This document shows, piece by piece, positions 39,101 to 47,268 of a stretch of DNA of 60,799 nucleotides (position 1 is its first letter; every line of letters starts with the position of its first letter). The notes beneath the pieces are model-generated. The model saw only the letters and a list, made by a program, of their open reading frames with translations. It had not been told where the DNA came from and searched no databases. The stretch comes from Bacillota bacterium (GTDB lineage: Bacteria > Bacillota > Clostridia > Oscillospirales > Ruminococcaceae), in NCBI GenBank assembly GCA_023457355.1, contig JAEWLW010000081.1:1-60799 (forward strand). The letters run 5' to 3'. A program made the position numbers and the translations under genes.

Positions 39101-42100
39101 CTCCCGGAACGCACGACAGGGGCAGCATTAAGGGAATAGCCCGCAGCCTCTTGAAAAACTGGGCGGGCACCATGGACACCGACACGCTGACGGACCGGTT
39201 GCAAAGCCTTTATGACGGCGTGGCACAGGGCAAAATGAAGTGGGACAGCCTGAGAAGTGAGGCGGACAGTCTGGCGCGGGAGCTGCTTGAAAATGCCGAG
39301 GTTAAAACTAACAGCACTGGATACGGCGACACAGAAGTGGCCGACATAAGAGCCAGCCTCCGTAATGTGAAAAAGACAATATCAGAGACGGACAGAGCCG
39401 ACCTTGGAGAGCCTTACAGCGATTTCAGGCGCCGAAACTTTGGCAGAATTGGCCTTGTTAATGAAGGTGGATTGCCGGTTGATGTGGCTTATAGCGAACT
39501 AAGCGGCATGTACCCGGATTTGTTCCCGGAGAATATCACTCACCCGGCGGATCAGCTAAAGCGGATGGAGGAAGTTTCTCACTCTCTGGACTGGAAGAAT
39601 GAAAACCCGTACCAGTATGACATGAGCAGCTTTTCGCAGCAACTTGGCGACGAAATTATTGATAGCTTTTGGAATGCCAAAGAGCGGCGGACATTTGCCG
39701 ACAAGATGAATAAAACCGCGCAGCTGAAGCAGGCGGAGCTTTCAAACCGAATTGAAAACCTGAAGGGAAAACTGGTACAGACCAAACAGGAGGCCCAACG
39801 CCGCGTAGAACGCATTCAGGCAAACCAACGTACCATGAAGCAAAATGAGACCACCAGAAGGACACAGAGCCAGACCCGACAGCAACTTTTGAACGCGGCC
39901 CGTCGCTTTGAAAAGTTGCTTGGCAAGACCACGCCCGACATGAAAAAGCGGATTACCGAAACGTCGGAATTTTCGGAGTACATGAATATCATCAAAGATA
40001 TTGATACCCAGGGCGTGAGCATCCTTAAAAACGGCTATATGACTAAGGACGGCAGGCTTGTGAGAGGCGAGGCCGATTTAAGGGCGTTGAGGGAGGCTTA
40101 TAATGATGCCGTTAAAGAAAACCCGGATTTTCTGCGCAACCCGGAAGTGGAAAAGGACATTCTGCGCCTGGACAAAAAGCAGATAGCCGACATGAGCATT
40201 GAAGACGTCGAGACACTCATTAATGTTATTCAGGCCGCCACACATGAAATTCAGAATGCTAACGAGCTTATTGACACTGAAAGGCGCATAGAGGTGTATC
40301 GGGCACGTAAGCAGATGATTGAAGAATTAGAATCGGCAAAGAAAAAACGCAGCACATCCGGGCTGAAAAAAGGAATTGAAACGCTTTATAATGTTAACAG
40401 CCTTCGGCCTAAAACATTTTTTGAACGCATATCGGGTTTTAAAGATGACGGTATAACAATGCGCCTCTATAATTCAATGGAGGACGGGCAAACAAAAATG
40501 CTGGACTTTCAGCGTAAGGCTTTAAAACCGTTTGATGACTTTTCCAAACAACACAGCACTGAGATGCGTAAATGGACCGGCGAGGATGCAGAGGTTATTG
40601 ACACCCTGATAAGGACACCGAAAGGCCAAAAGGTGGAGATAACCCCCATGATGCGCATAGCACTGGCACTGCATGCAACCAATGACCAGAACCTTGCGCA
40701 TATTAAAGACGGCGGTTTGACAATACCAGACATTGCCCTTTTGAAAAAAGGCAAGATTGAGGAAGCCTATGCAAACAGCGTAACGGTGAAGTTGGAGCCT
40801 TCGCAGGTGCGGACCATTGCGGCCGGCATGAGCCAGAGTGAGCGGGCATTTTTTAAGCTGGCGCGGGCGTATTTCAACGAGACTTCCAAACAGGCGTTGA
40901 ATGAAACGTCGGTCAAACTGCTGGGTTATGAAATTGCCAAGGTGGACAACTATTTTCCGATAAAAACGGATAAGAATTTTGGATATAGCAACTTTGAAAG
41001 CCTTGTCAAGGACGGCACGATTGAGGGCATGGGCATGCTCAAAGCGCGAACCGACGCCAGAACCCCCATTATGATGATTCCGGCGGATGCCGCTATTACC
41101 CAGCAGATTGCCGACACGTCAAAATATGTTGGCATGGCCATACCGCTGCGAAACTTCACCAAGGTTTGGAGCGGCGGCCTGATGGGGTATGAAAACAGTG
41201 TTCAAAAGCAGCTGCAAAACTCTATAGGGCCGGAGGGAATAAAATATATTGAAAAATTAATGAAGGATATTCAGTCGCCCAAAAGAAGCAGTGATTTTAC
41301 CGCAGGGCTGCGAGGCAACTTTGCCGCTGCGGTGTTAAACGCTAATCCTTCAGTCGCGCTGAGTCAGGCGGCATCTTACCCAACAGCAGCCGCAGAATTA
41401 GGGTATAAGGCGCTGGCGGAGGGGCTTGTTAATGGCAAGGTTGACACCGACATTATTGCAAAATATACGCCGCTGCTTTGGTATCGCTCACTGGGTTATA
41501 TGAATGCTGATTTAGCAGACATGAAAAAGGCGAACAGACTGGCGCAGAAACTGCCGGGTACTAAATGGATTCAGGGAGCCGATCTATTCACAGTGGGGCG
41601 CCTTTGGAAAGCTTCTGAGGCATGGACAAAAAACAATACCGATCTGAAACCCGGCACTGATGAATTTTATCAGAAGGTGGCGGAAAAGTTTAACCGGGTT
41701 GTGTACGATACCCAGCCGAACTACACCACCTTGCAGCGGCCCGATTTGCTGAGAAGCGACAGCGAACTTGCAAAATCTGTTATGATGTTCTCAACACAGC
41801 GCATGCAGAACTATAACATGATGTATGAAGCCACGCAGCGGTTGCAGACTGCCAAGGAAGCCTATGACAATAACAAGACCGCCGCAAATAAAAAGGCTTT
41901 GGCAGAGGCTAAAAAGGGCATGGCGAGCAATGCTGCCGCGCTGCTGGTTGCCAATGCTGTTTATACGGCGATGAAGGCCGCTGTTGCCGGGCTGGTTGAC
42001 CGTGATAAGGATTACCAGACCGAGACGGGCGGGCACACCGCGCAGAGCATTGTAAGTGGGTATTTTAGCAACTATGCCAAGAACATGAGCGGCAGCATTG

Positions 42101-43044
42101 CCTTCGGCACCGAACTAATGGAAGCGGCCGAGGCCGTTTTGACAGATGGAAACATGTATGATGTGGAAGTGCCGCAGATAGCGCTGATAAGTGATCTGGT
42201 GGGCGGCGGCGCCAAGCTGGCAAACAACATCAAATCCATGGTAGAGGAAATGGCCGACACCAATTCAACCATCTGGCAGTATATGAGCAAGTACCCGGAC
42301 AAGATACTGGGGAACACAAGGCGCTTTGCATTATCTCTTTCAAAGGTGACGGGCCTGCCAGTGGAGAACTGGGAGAAGTACATGACTGGCATACTTGGGC
42401 AGATTCATCCAGCAATTAAGGCGCGCTATGACAATGCCTTTAAGCGCAAGACATCCACCGATATTTCCGCTGCAAAAGACAGCCGCAAGTACAGAGCCAC
42501 GTTTGACACTGTGCTTGAAAACAACCTCGGTGAGGTCAGCCAAGAACTGAGCGACGAACTTTTTAGCCTTTATGGCGAGACTGGCAAACAGGCTATTCCT
42601 GCCGCGCTGCCTAAAACTGTTGCAGGCGCTGAAATTACCCCAAAGCAGTATTCAGCGGCCAACAGCGAGTATGAAAAGCTGGCCAAGGAGGCGATGACCG
42701 CGCTAATAGCCAGCCGTATGTATGACCGGAAAAATGCCGAAGCAAAGGCAAAGCTTGTTGCTATGGCGAGTGATGTTGCAAAGGACATGGCCATAAAAAA
42801 GGCGGCGGGGACGGATAATCTTTCTAAATGGGAGAGTGCCGCGGCTGACTATGGCGACAGCAAAATACTGGCTGCATTTGTAATGGCACAGTTCGCCTAT
42901 GAAAATGAGACACCCGCCGACAAAAAGAACGGCAAGACAGTGAACGGCAGCAAGAAAGAGAAATTTGAAAAGTACCTCAAGCAGCTTGACCTGACCACAA
43001 GGCAACGGGAATACATATTCAATTATTATTATCCAAAAGGGTAG
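36136..43044 (+). CDS. Giant polyvalent internal virion protein with metallopeptidase and nuclease-like domains
   Basis: 2302 residues. The N-terminus has three 18-residue repeats (KEEALKSLGITGGQVL and variants). An Ala/Gly-rich hydrophobic stretch lies near 320-375. A zinc-peptidase motif HEVTH is at 600-604. A region near 780-910 (AATRNEYHNSGYTGNIK, YDADVVVGVTSSGKEVLYDV) resembles the BECR-fold nuclease modules (LPD3-like) of phage polyvalent proteins. Coiled coils fill about 1190-1420. The C-terminal third (NPSVALSQAASYPTAAAELG, SVMMFSTQRMQNYNMMYEA) matches the large polyvalent-protein tail regions. Such proteins are carried in the virion and injected with DNA. The start is GTG 36136 after GGAGGG. 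Confidence 0.8.
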   Translation: MSGVVLSKEEALKSLGITGGQVLPKDEALKTLGVSEGQVLTKEQALKSLDTVNWAADEQKTAANLQNIADIRRQATISPEFYQVQNKAENTTGVQGFTNRIKDAYADAKTQNTAAFQNTALGAQYNLSDQNGGYDDLIAELSQVKGYISPDQLKRVNSAVSALRYQLESGYAGPDYEQKRKTLQVLEQVPKQQEGSGILNTLYNVGQGVSSGVKGIANSIGGAIPTVVKTSAAQAKVNTDEYSRLRERLRAAEQYLKDRQYYEANGLTVQSPWNNAQVLDDVQNIDALREKVNSMSAPAVEPNERTLAAEQYNTAMTHGVTEPAAKFGAEAAYSAANMGASFAIAGGNPTIALGLMGTQSAASEMAKLKQQGATLEQQTRGGIVAGALEVMTEKLPFDNFVEAWKVGGKNAAERLVKGALKAALPEAGEEFSNTVLGNMASSLNMGTPQDLQSAQWWKDTLGEAVYSAAQGAVSGALMGTPAAFNGNNTSQQVNQVQTAPAESVNKPTLSSSNPMVQHLLDMRDKNAQQENRKNSLNQNEASGQISRRVQRAMDATGKKLGVSIVMDETLHGDNGHYDPKTKSIHIAMDAADPLRVVFTHEVTHRLKETSPQLYGEFKDAAFKIMQEAGTLDTVRAAVSEAYSDPAVLDDEVIAHFTRRMTEDIGEFEKLVGVNRNLAQKIFDMLDDLIRKAKVSWNGLGVSSQNDDSLFGNLSPEQLEAVRDRWRAAFGAADANAQGSGTVSEMVRMDAAGNPYVEISDNILNGVSQTEIAKTVNQYLQTHDIDISGRTVAVNAATRNEYHNSGYTGNIKANEPQKYMDKMRAAKEIDEIVQTSENAVDEAPKHPRRDNFKSFKRSKVTLQIGQNEYDADVVVGVTSSGKEVLYDVVNMTPTTIKKPSQQILMPQKATSSPDIGMVSNTNIPQEGNGVNDHYMQQNAKNSKEKHSKNLDSKKYSDMQHAGVDMKAVLRENDTLRKMNEALKAQFELTAPGTHDRGSIKGIARSLLKNWAGTMDTDTLTDRLQSLYDGVAQGKMKWDSLRSEADSLARELLENAEVKTNSTGYGDTEVADIRASLRNVKKTISETDRADLGEPYSDFRRRNFGRIGLVNEGGLPVDVAYSELSGMYPDLFPENITHPADQLKRMEEVSHSLDWKNENPYQYDMSSFSQQLGDEIIDSFWNAKERRTFADKMNKTAQLKQAELSNRIENLKGKLVQTKQEAQRRVERIQANQRTMKQNETTRRTQSQTRQQLLNAARRFEKLLGKTTPDMKKRITETSEFSEYMNIIKDIDTQGVSILKNGYMTKDGRLVRGEADLRALREAYNDAVKENPDFLRNPEVEKDILRLDKKQIADMSIEDVETLINVIQAATHEIQNANELIDTERRIEVYRARKQMIEELESAKKKRSTSGLKKGIETLYNVNSLRPKTFFERISGFKDDGITMRLYNSMEDGQTKMLDFQRKALKPFDDFSKQHSTEMRKWTGEDAEVIDTLIRTPKGQKVEITPMMRIALALHATNDQNLAHIKDGGLTIPDIALLKKGKIEEAYANSVTVKLEPSQVRTIAAGMSQSERAFFKLARAYFNETSKQALNETSVKLLGYEIAKVDNYFPIKTDKNFGYSNFESLVKDGTIEGMGMLKARTDARTPIMMIPADAAITQQIADTSKYVGMAIPLRNFTKVWSGGLMGYENSVQKQLQNSIGPEGIKYIEKLMKDIQSPKRSSDFTAGLRGNFAAAVLNANPSVALSQAASYPTAAAELGYKALAEGLVNGKVDTDIIAKYTPLLWYRSLGYMNADLADMKKANRLAQKLPGTKWIQGADLFTVGRLWKASEAWTKNNTDLKPGTDEFYQKVAEKFNRVVYDTQPNYTTLQRPDLLRSDSELAKSVMMFSTQRMQNYNMMYEATQRLQTAKEAYDNNKTAANKKALAEAKKGMASNAAALLVANAVYTAMKAAVAGLVDRDKDYQTETGGHTAQSIVSGYFSNYAKNMSGSIAFGTELMEAAEAVLTDGNMYDVEVPQIALISDLVGGGAKLANNIKSMVEEMADTNSTIWQYMSKYPDKILGNTRRFALSLSKVTGLPVENWEKYMTGILGQIHPAIKARYDNAFKRKTSTDISAAKDSRKYRATFDTVLENNLGEVSQELSDELFSLYGETGKQAIPAALPKTVAGAEITPKQYSAANSEYEKLAKEAMTALIASRMYDRKNAEAKAKLVAMASDVAKDMAIKKAAGTDNLSKWESAAADYGDSKILAAFVMAQFAYENETPADKKNGKTVNGSKKEKFEKYLKQLDLTTRQREYIFNYYYPKG

Positions 43045-43078
43045 TCAAGTTAGAAAAAACGTGATATGATCAAGAAAA

Positions 43079-43110
43079 ATAGCGCCGCCCATTAATTTAG
43101 GCGGCGCTAT
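43079..43110 (+). terminator. Late-operon terminator before attR
   Basis: ATAGCGCCGCC / GGCGGCGCTAT, a perfect 11-bp stem with a 10-nt loop. It ends the late operon and would isolate the phage from cotJC transcription after integration. Its end touches the left attP arm. Confidence 0.8.
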
Positions 43111-43134
43111 AACTTTTAACCATTTGGCGGGCCG
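43109..43134 (+). other. attR, right prophage-chromosome junction
   Basis: The phage arm ATAACTTTTAACCATT (43109-43124) plus the core GGCGGGCCG (43126-43134). The arm is an inverted, 13-of-16 match to 4612-4627, so the reconstructed attP is symmetric about the central GG (43129-43130). CotJC codons resume at once: GAC GGA GAG. Confidence 0.85.
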
Positions 43135-43650
43135 GACGGAGAGTTAGGCGCATCCATGCGTTATCTTTCTCAGCGCTATACGATGCCGCAGCGCGCCGTC
43201 GCAGGGCTGCTGACCGACATAGGGACCGAAGAGTTGGCGCATATGGAAATGATCAGCGCCATTGTTCATCAGCTTACGAGGAATTTGAATGCTCAACAGC
43301 TGGAGGCAGCAGGCTTTATGCCGTATTACATAGAGCATACGCTTGGCATCTATCCATGCTCTTCCGCGGGCGACCCCTTTAATGCCCTGGCATTTCAGTC
43401 AAAAGGCGACCCTATTACAGATTTGAGCGAAGATATGGCGGCGGAGCAAAAAGCCAGAACAACATATGATAACATCCTGCGCCTGGTGGATGATCCCGAT
43501 GTCCGCGACCCGATTGTATTTTTACGTGAGCGCGAAATTGTGCACTTCCAAAGATTTGGTGAGGCGCTGCGCATGGTAACCGAGCAATTGGATTCTAAGA
43601 ACTTTTATGCCTTTAACCCGGCGTTTGACAAAGCGTGTCTTCAAAAATAG
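43135..43650 (+). CDS. cotJC: cotJC 3' fragment, displaced by the prophage
   Basis: This frame continues CotJC from residue 33: DGELGASMRYLSQRY, TDIGTEELAHMEM, DLSEDMAAEQKARTTYDNI and FLREREIVHFQRFGEAL. These supply the Glu/His ligands of the manganese-catalase-like dimetal site, including the Glu (residue 35 after joining) right after the att core. The fragment itself has no ribosome binding site and lies behind a terminator, so it should be silent until the prophage leaves. An internal ATG at 43156 lacks an RBS. Two terminators follow. Confidence 0.93.
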   Translation, partial: DGELGASMRYLSQRYTMPQRAVAGLLTDIGTEELAHMEMISAIVHQLTRNLNAQQLEAAGFMPYYIEHTLGIYPCSSAGDPFNALAFQSKGDPITDLSEDMAAEQKARTTYDNILRLVDDPDVRDPIVFLREREIVHFQRFGEALRMVTEQLDSKNFYAFNPAFDKACLQK

Positions 43651-43659
43651 GTTAACAGT

Positions 43660-43702
43660 AAAAAATGTGCACCGGGGCCCAAAGGGCGGGTGCACATTTT
43701 TT
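43660..43702 (+). terminator. cotJ operon terminator
   Basis: AAAAAATGTGCACC / GGTGCACATTTTTT, a perfect 14-bp arm pair with a T-run, 9 nt after the cotJC stop. Confidence 0.85.
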
Positions 43703-43711
43703 GTGCAAAAC

Positions 43712-43746
43712 AAAAAGCCGCTCCGGAGAGGAGAGCGGCTTTTTTT
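43712..43746 (-). terminator. Bidirectional terminator of the 43789 gene
   Basis: AAAAAGCCGCTC / GAGCGGCTTTTT with T-runs on both strands. It can end the minus-strand secreted-protein gene and back up the cotJ terminator. Confidence 0.85.
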
Positions 43747-43788
43747 GATCTGCCTTGCGGCAGAGAGAATACCGTTAAAACGAGCTAC

Positions 43789-44895
43789 TTACGCAGCAGC
43801 GCCGGTCTCGGGGTTCTCAACGGGAGCTTCAACAACGGGAGTCTCTTCCACAGCAGCGGGAGCGTCAACGAGCTCTACGTCAGAGAAGACATAGGAGCCG
43901 AGCACGCGGGTGTTGAAGTAGAAGGTCTCGTCAGCGTCGTCATACTCGCAGCCGGGGATAGCAACCAGCTTGCCATCAACGATCTGATAAGCATAAGCGC
44001 CGTCTTCCATCTCGTATGCGAACTCGCCGGTACGGTTGAACTTAACGTTGCTGAAGTTGAGGAACTTCAGGTTAGCGGTGGCGTTTGCAGCGACGATAGC
44101 ATCGTTAGCGGTGGTGGTCAGCTTCATATAGACCTTGCCCTGGCCAGAGCAGTCAACAGTGAAGGTGCCTTCGTTCTCAGCGCTGGTGCCCTCGGTGCCG
44201 CCAAAGGTGAACTCTACATCGTCGTCGATGTCAGCAGAGAACTTCAGCGCATAAGCGCGGTCGTATCTGACATAGAAGGAATCGGAGTCAACCAGAGCGT
44301 TCTTAGCATCGGTCCAGTCAGCATACTCGTATACGACGTTGAAAGAGATATCGACGTCGAGATCATCGGTCTTGCCAATGGTGTCCTTGCCGCCGGTCGA
44401 GTTGGTGCCCAAGGTAGTATCCTTATCGGCTTTCATGTTGAAGGTCAGGGTGCCAACAACATCAGCGTCGGTATAGGTTTCCTTGCTGACAACCTTGACC
44501 GCTACAAAGTAGTAGTAGCCGGGGGTGGCAAGGGTATCCACAGCGGTGCCTACCTTGTAGGACTCGACATACTTCTTGACGATGGAAACGCTCTCAACGA
44601 GATCGCTGCCCATTTCCCAAGAGGTCTTAATCTTCATCTTCTCAACCTGAGCATACTTGGAAGCAATGCCATAGGTGTCGTAAACGATGGGGAAGTAAGC
44701 AGTGCCGCCCCACTCGATATAGCCTTTGTCCTGCATCTGGTCGATGTCAGCGTCATACTTATAGGCAATAACACCATTGCCAGAATCCAGACCAGACATA
44801 GCAACTTCCTTATCCTCAGCAGTAGCAGCAAAGGAAACAGCAGCCAGGCTCATGGCCATCGCAACGGCCAGAACAAGAGCAAGTGTCTTTTTCAT
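43789..44895 (-). CDS. Secreted acidic protein of unknown function, paralogue 1 (NPETGAAA end)
   Basis: 368 residues with a clear Sec signal (KKTLALVLAVAMAMSLAAV, cleavage after SFA) and a very acidic mature part. Recognisable shared blocks with the gene at 46051: KIKTSWEMGSDLVESVSIVKK, YYYFVAVKV, TFTVDCSGQGKVYMK, FYFNTRVLGSYVFSDVEL. It ends in a Pro/Val/Glu spacer and NPETGAAA, which looks like a cut-down sortase signal without the membrane helix. GGAGG is 8 nt before the ATG. No family recognised. It may be an abundant surface or secreted protein. Confidence 0.75.
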   Translation of the reverse strand: MKKTLALVLAVAMAMSLAAVSFAATAEDKEVAMSGLDSGNGVIAYKYDADIDQMQDKGYIEWGGTAYFPIVYDTYGIASKYAQVEKMKIKTSWEMGSDLVESVSIVKKYVESYKVGTAVDTLATPGYYYFVAVKVVSKETYTDADVVGTLTFNMKADKDTTLGTNSTGGKDTIGKTDDLDVDISFNVVYEYADWTDAKNALVDSDSFYVRYDRAYALKFSADIDDDVEFTFGGTEGTSAENEGTFTVDCSGQGKVYMKLTTTANDAIVAANATANLKFLNFSNVKFNRTGEFAYEMEDGAYAYQIVDGKLVAIPGCEYDDADETFYFNTRVLGSYVFSDVELVDAPAAVEETPVVEAPVENPETGAAA

Positions 44896-45153
44896 TGGAA
44901 TATTCCTCCTAAATTAAAGTCATATCTTTCAACCGACGCTCTCCAACACCGGCAGAAAAATCCTGGATTAATAAATGGCGCCAAATGGAGACTTAAAATG
45001 TGCCGACACCATTCACGGTTGGGTAACCCTCAATTGGAAGATTACTGTAGTTATCATAGCATATGTATTCCATAAATGCAACAGGTTTGTTATAAATTTG
45101 TAATTTTTTTTGCCTGAAAAATTACAAAGTTAAAATTCTAAATTCCATCTCTG

Positions 45154-45756
45154 TCACTTGTGACGGCACAAGTTTGCTGAGAGCATCAATTCGCCGGATA
45201 AGGCATTGGCCTGCACAATAAAACCGCAGCAGTTTTCCACCCGCCAATCATAAAAAGGACGTTTTGGACTGGCCAGAGCTGACATAATGGTCATGATACT
45301 GCCGCCATGAATAATGCAGCCCGCACAAGAGATGCTATCCAGCGCCATCTCTTTTAAAACGTGCCGAAATGCGGTGATACAGCGTTTTGAGAACTGATCA
45401 GCGCCTTCGCCGCCCGGCGGCGGCAGTGCGCCGGCAGAAGCGATCCACGCCTGATAATCCGGGTCATTGGCGAGTTGTGCGTAGGTTTTGCCCTCACATA
45501 GGCCAAAGTCCGCTTCACGCAAGTCAATAATCTCACGCGCCGCATGGCCTGCGTACAGCAGCGCGGCAGTTTGGCGGCAGCGCAGCATGGGGCTGCAATA
45601 TACTCGCTCTACCGGCGGCATGGAGGATGCGGCGGCTTTGGCAAGATTTACCCCCTCCTTACAAAGGGGCTGGTCGGTGCTGCCAATGTATTGGCCGGCA
45701 AGGTTGCCGGCCGTTATAGAATGTCTTATCAAGACAAGCTTAAGAGGAAAATCCAC
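45154..45756 (-). CDS. Histidine phosphatase family protein
   Basis: 200 residues. LVLIRHSITAGN near residue 7-18 is the phosphohistidine RHG motif (here RHS). Later, YCSPMLRCRQTAALL and the second His motif CIIHGGSIM. This is the alpha-ribazole phosphatase/phosphoglycerate mutase fold, which hydrolyses phosphate esters through a His-phosphate. CobC is one option but no cobalamin genes are near. I choose GTG 45756, 7 nt after AAAGGAG; the upstream in-frame ATG at 45792 has no RBS. Confidence 0.85.
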   Translation of the reverse strand: MDFPLKLVLIRHSITAGNLAGQYIGSTDQPLCKEGVNLAKAAASSMPPVERVYCSPMLRCRQTAALLYAGHAAREIIDLREADFGLCEGKTYAQLANDPDYQAWIASAGALPPPGGEGADQFSKRCITAFRHVLKEMALDSISCAGCIIHGGSIMTIMSALASPKRPFYDWRVENCCGFIVQANALSGELMLSANLCRHK

Positions 45757-45812
45757 GGTTCTTCTCCTTTTAGGGGATGCCAGTTGGTACATACAGCCAA
45801 ACCACTTAAAAA

Positions 45813-45938
45813 TTGAGCTGTCTTTGAGGTCTGTTTTGCACCTCGCTGTATTGTCGTCCTTGGCGGGTGTCAGCCCACCTTGTCAGTCACAAAATATCCG
45901 CGCAAATTCTGCCTCGATTTCCAAGCGGTTTAGCTCAA
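45813..45938 (+). repeat. Dispersed intergenic element, copy R1
   Basis: About 126 bp with ends TTGAGCT / AGCTCAA. It contains GGTCTGTTTTGC and a core hairpin region CTTGGCGGGTGTCAGCCCACC-type (loop TGTCAG). Same orientation as R2-R4. It lies between the histidine phosphatase and the second secreted-protein gene. Confidence 0.65.
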
Positions 45939-46050
45939 GGATGCAACTTAACAGAAAGCATCGCTAAACGAATGGAAAAAGCCGTTGCCACTCTGGAGAG
46001 GAGGGCAACGGCTTTTAATAAGTCGGTATTTCTGTTTACAAACCCTTTAA

Positions 46051-47268
46051 TTAGGCAGCAGCGCCGGTAGAGGGGTTGGTAACAACAGGAGCGGGAGTGG
46101 TGACAACGGGGGTATCAACAACGGGAGTGGTGGTAGTGGCAGGCTCAAGATCCAGCTCCATATCGGAAATCACGTAGGAGCCCAACACACGGGTGTTGAA
46201 GTAGAAGCCCTCGTCATACTCGTCGTACTCCGCACCGGGAACCTCAGAGAGGGTGCCGTCAGAATTGACCTGGTACAGGAACTGTGCATAGTCTGCATCG
46301 CAGGCAAGGAACATCTCGCCAACACGGTTGAACTTAGCGCCGTTGCCGTTCCAGAAATTGAGCTCGGCAAGCGGATACTTGGCAGCAACCTTGGAGTTGA
46401 AATCGGTATCGAAGTAGAGCAGCAGCTTGCTCTGGCCGGAGCAGTCAACGGTGAAGATGGAATCATCATCAAAGTTGATGTCGATTTCTTCGTCAATGCT
46501 GGAGTCAAACTTGAGGGCATAGTACTTACCAGCCTCAATGGGATCGGAATCGCCGGTCAGAGTCCAGTCACTGGTGGAATCCAAATAGCTGTTAGCCCAG
46601 TTGACATTGATGGCAACGTCCATATCCAGATCGTCAACCTTCGGGTTCTTGGACTTGCTCACAGTCAGGGTGCCAATGATGTCGGCATCAGAGGTGCTGG
46701 CAGAAGAGTTGGTGGCGATAGCGAGGAAGTAGTAGTACTCTCCTTCAGAATAACTGTCGATAGCATCGGTAGCTCTAGTCAGCAGAGTATCCATCGTGGG
46801 ATACAGGTCACCGTCGTCGTCGGACACAGTGCTGGTGCCGTCCTTGGTGTTCATGACCTTCTTCTTCACAACAGAGACACTCTTGACAAGGCTCTTGCCC
46901 TCTTCCCAGTCGGTCTTAACCTTCAGACTGGAAACAGTCTCAGAATCAGTGACAAGCTCAAGCGTATAAGTGCCGTCGAGGTCATCGCCGTCATCAGCAT
47001 CGACATGAGCGCCGTCGTTGCCCTGCAGGAGCATGAAATAAGCGGTATCGCCGTACTCGACAGTATCGTTATTCAGCGCCTTGTCGTCAGCGTCATAGGT
47101 GAAAGGACCAATGGCGTCAACGATCGGATAAAAGACATCACCGTCGTCAGCTTTAATGGTGGGGGCACCGTCAGCGCTTCCAGCGATAAGGCCAACAGCC
47201 GCAAACGAAGTTGCGGACATGCTTGCAATCATAGCCGCAGCCAGTGCAAGCGCGAAAAACTTCTTCAT
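46051..47268 (-). CDS. Secreted acidic protein of unknown function, paralogue 2 (NPSTGAAA end)
   Basis: 405 residues. Signal peptide KKFFALALAAAMIASMSATSFA. A strongly acidic mature protein with Asp-rich loops (DADDGDDLDGTY). It shares with 43789-44895 the blocks KVKTDWEEGKSLVKSVSVVKK, YYYFLAIAT, FTVDCSGQSKLLL, FYFNTRVLGSYVISDMEL and the end NPSTGAAA. ATG 47268 is 9 nt after AAGGAGG; the longer upstream frame is not supported. The two genes arose by duplication, and a phosphatase gene now lies between them. Confidence 0.75.
   Translation of the reverse strand: MKKFFALALAAAMIASMSATSFAAVGLIAGSADGAPTIKADDGDVFYPIVDAIGPFTYDADDKALNNDTVEYGDTAYFMLLQGNDGAHVDADDGDDLDGTYTLELVTDSETVSSLKVKTDWEEGKSLVKSVSVVKKKVMNTKDGTSTVSDDDGDLYPTMDTLLTRATDAIDSYSEGEYYYFLAIATNSSASTSDADIIGTLTVSKSKNPKVDDLDMDVAINVNWANSYLDSTSDWTLTGDSDPIEAGKYYALKFDSSIDEEIDINFDDDSIFTVDCSGQSKLLLYFDTDFNSKVAAKYPLAELNFWNGNGAKFNRVGEMFLACDADYAQFLYQVNSDGTLSEVPGAEYDEYDEGFYFNTRVLGSYVISDMELDLEPATTTTPVVDTPVVTTPAPVVTNPSTGAAA

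Larger units (their letters stand above)
4606..43129. mobile_element. Complete 38.5 kb prophage integrated in cotJC
   Basis: The element is bounded by the cotJC att cores. Its length, measured core to core, is about 38,523 bp. It carries a serine recombinase next to attL, a repressor/Cro switch, replication and DNA-modification genes, a packaging and capsid module, short-tail proteins, lysis genes and a terminator 15 bp before attR. All modules look intact except the cytosine methyltransferase frame. The absence of tape-measure, tail-tube and sheath genes, together with a nozzle-like protein and a giant internal protein, points to a podovirus-like virion. Confidence 0.92.

Noticed and set aside
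43156..43650. Independent gene starting at ATG 43156
   Set aside because: There is no RBS, and the frame continues upstream to the att core as CotJC residues 33-39. It is the displaced 3' part of cotJC.
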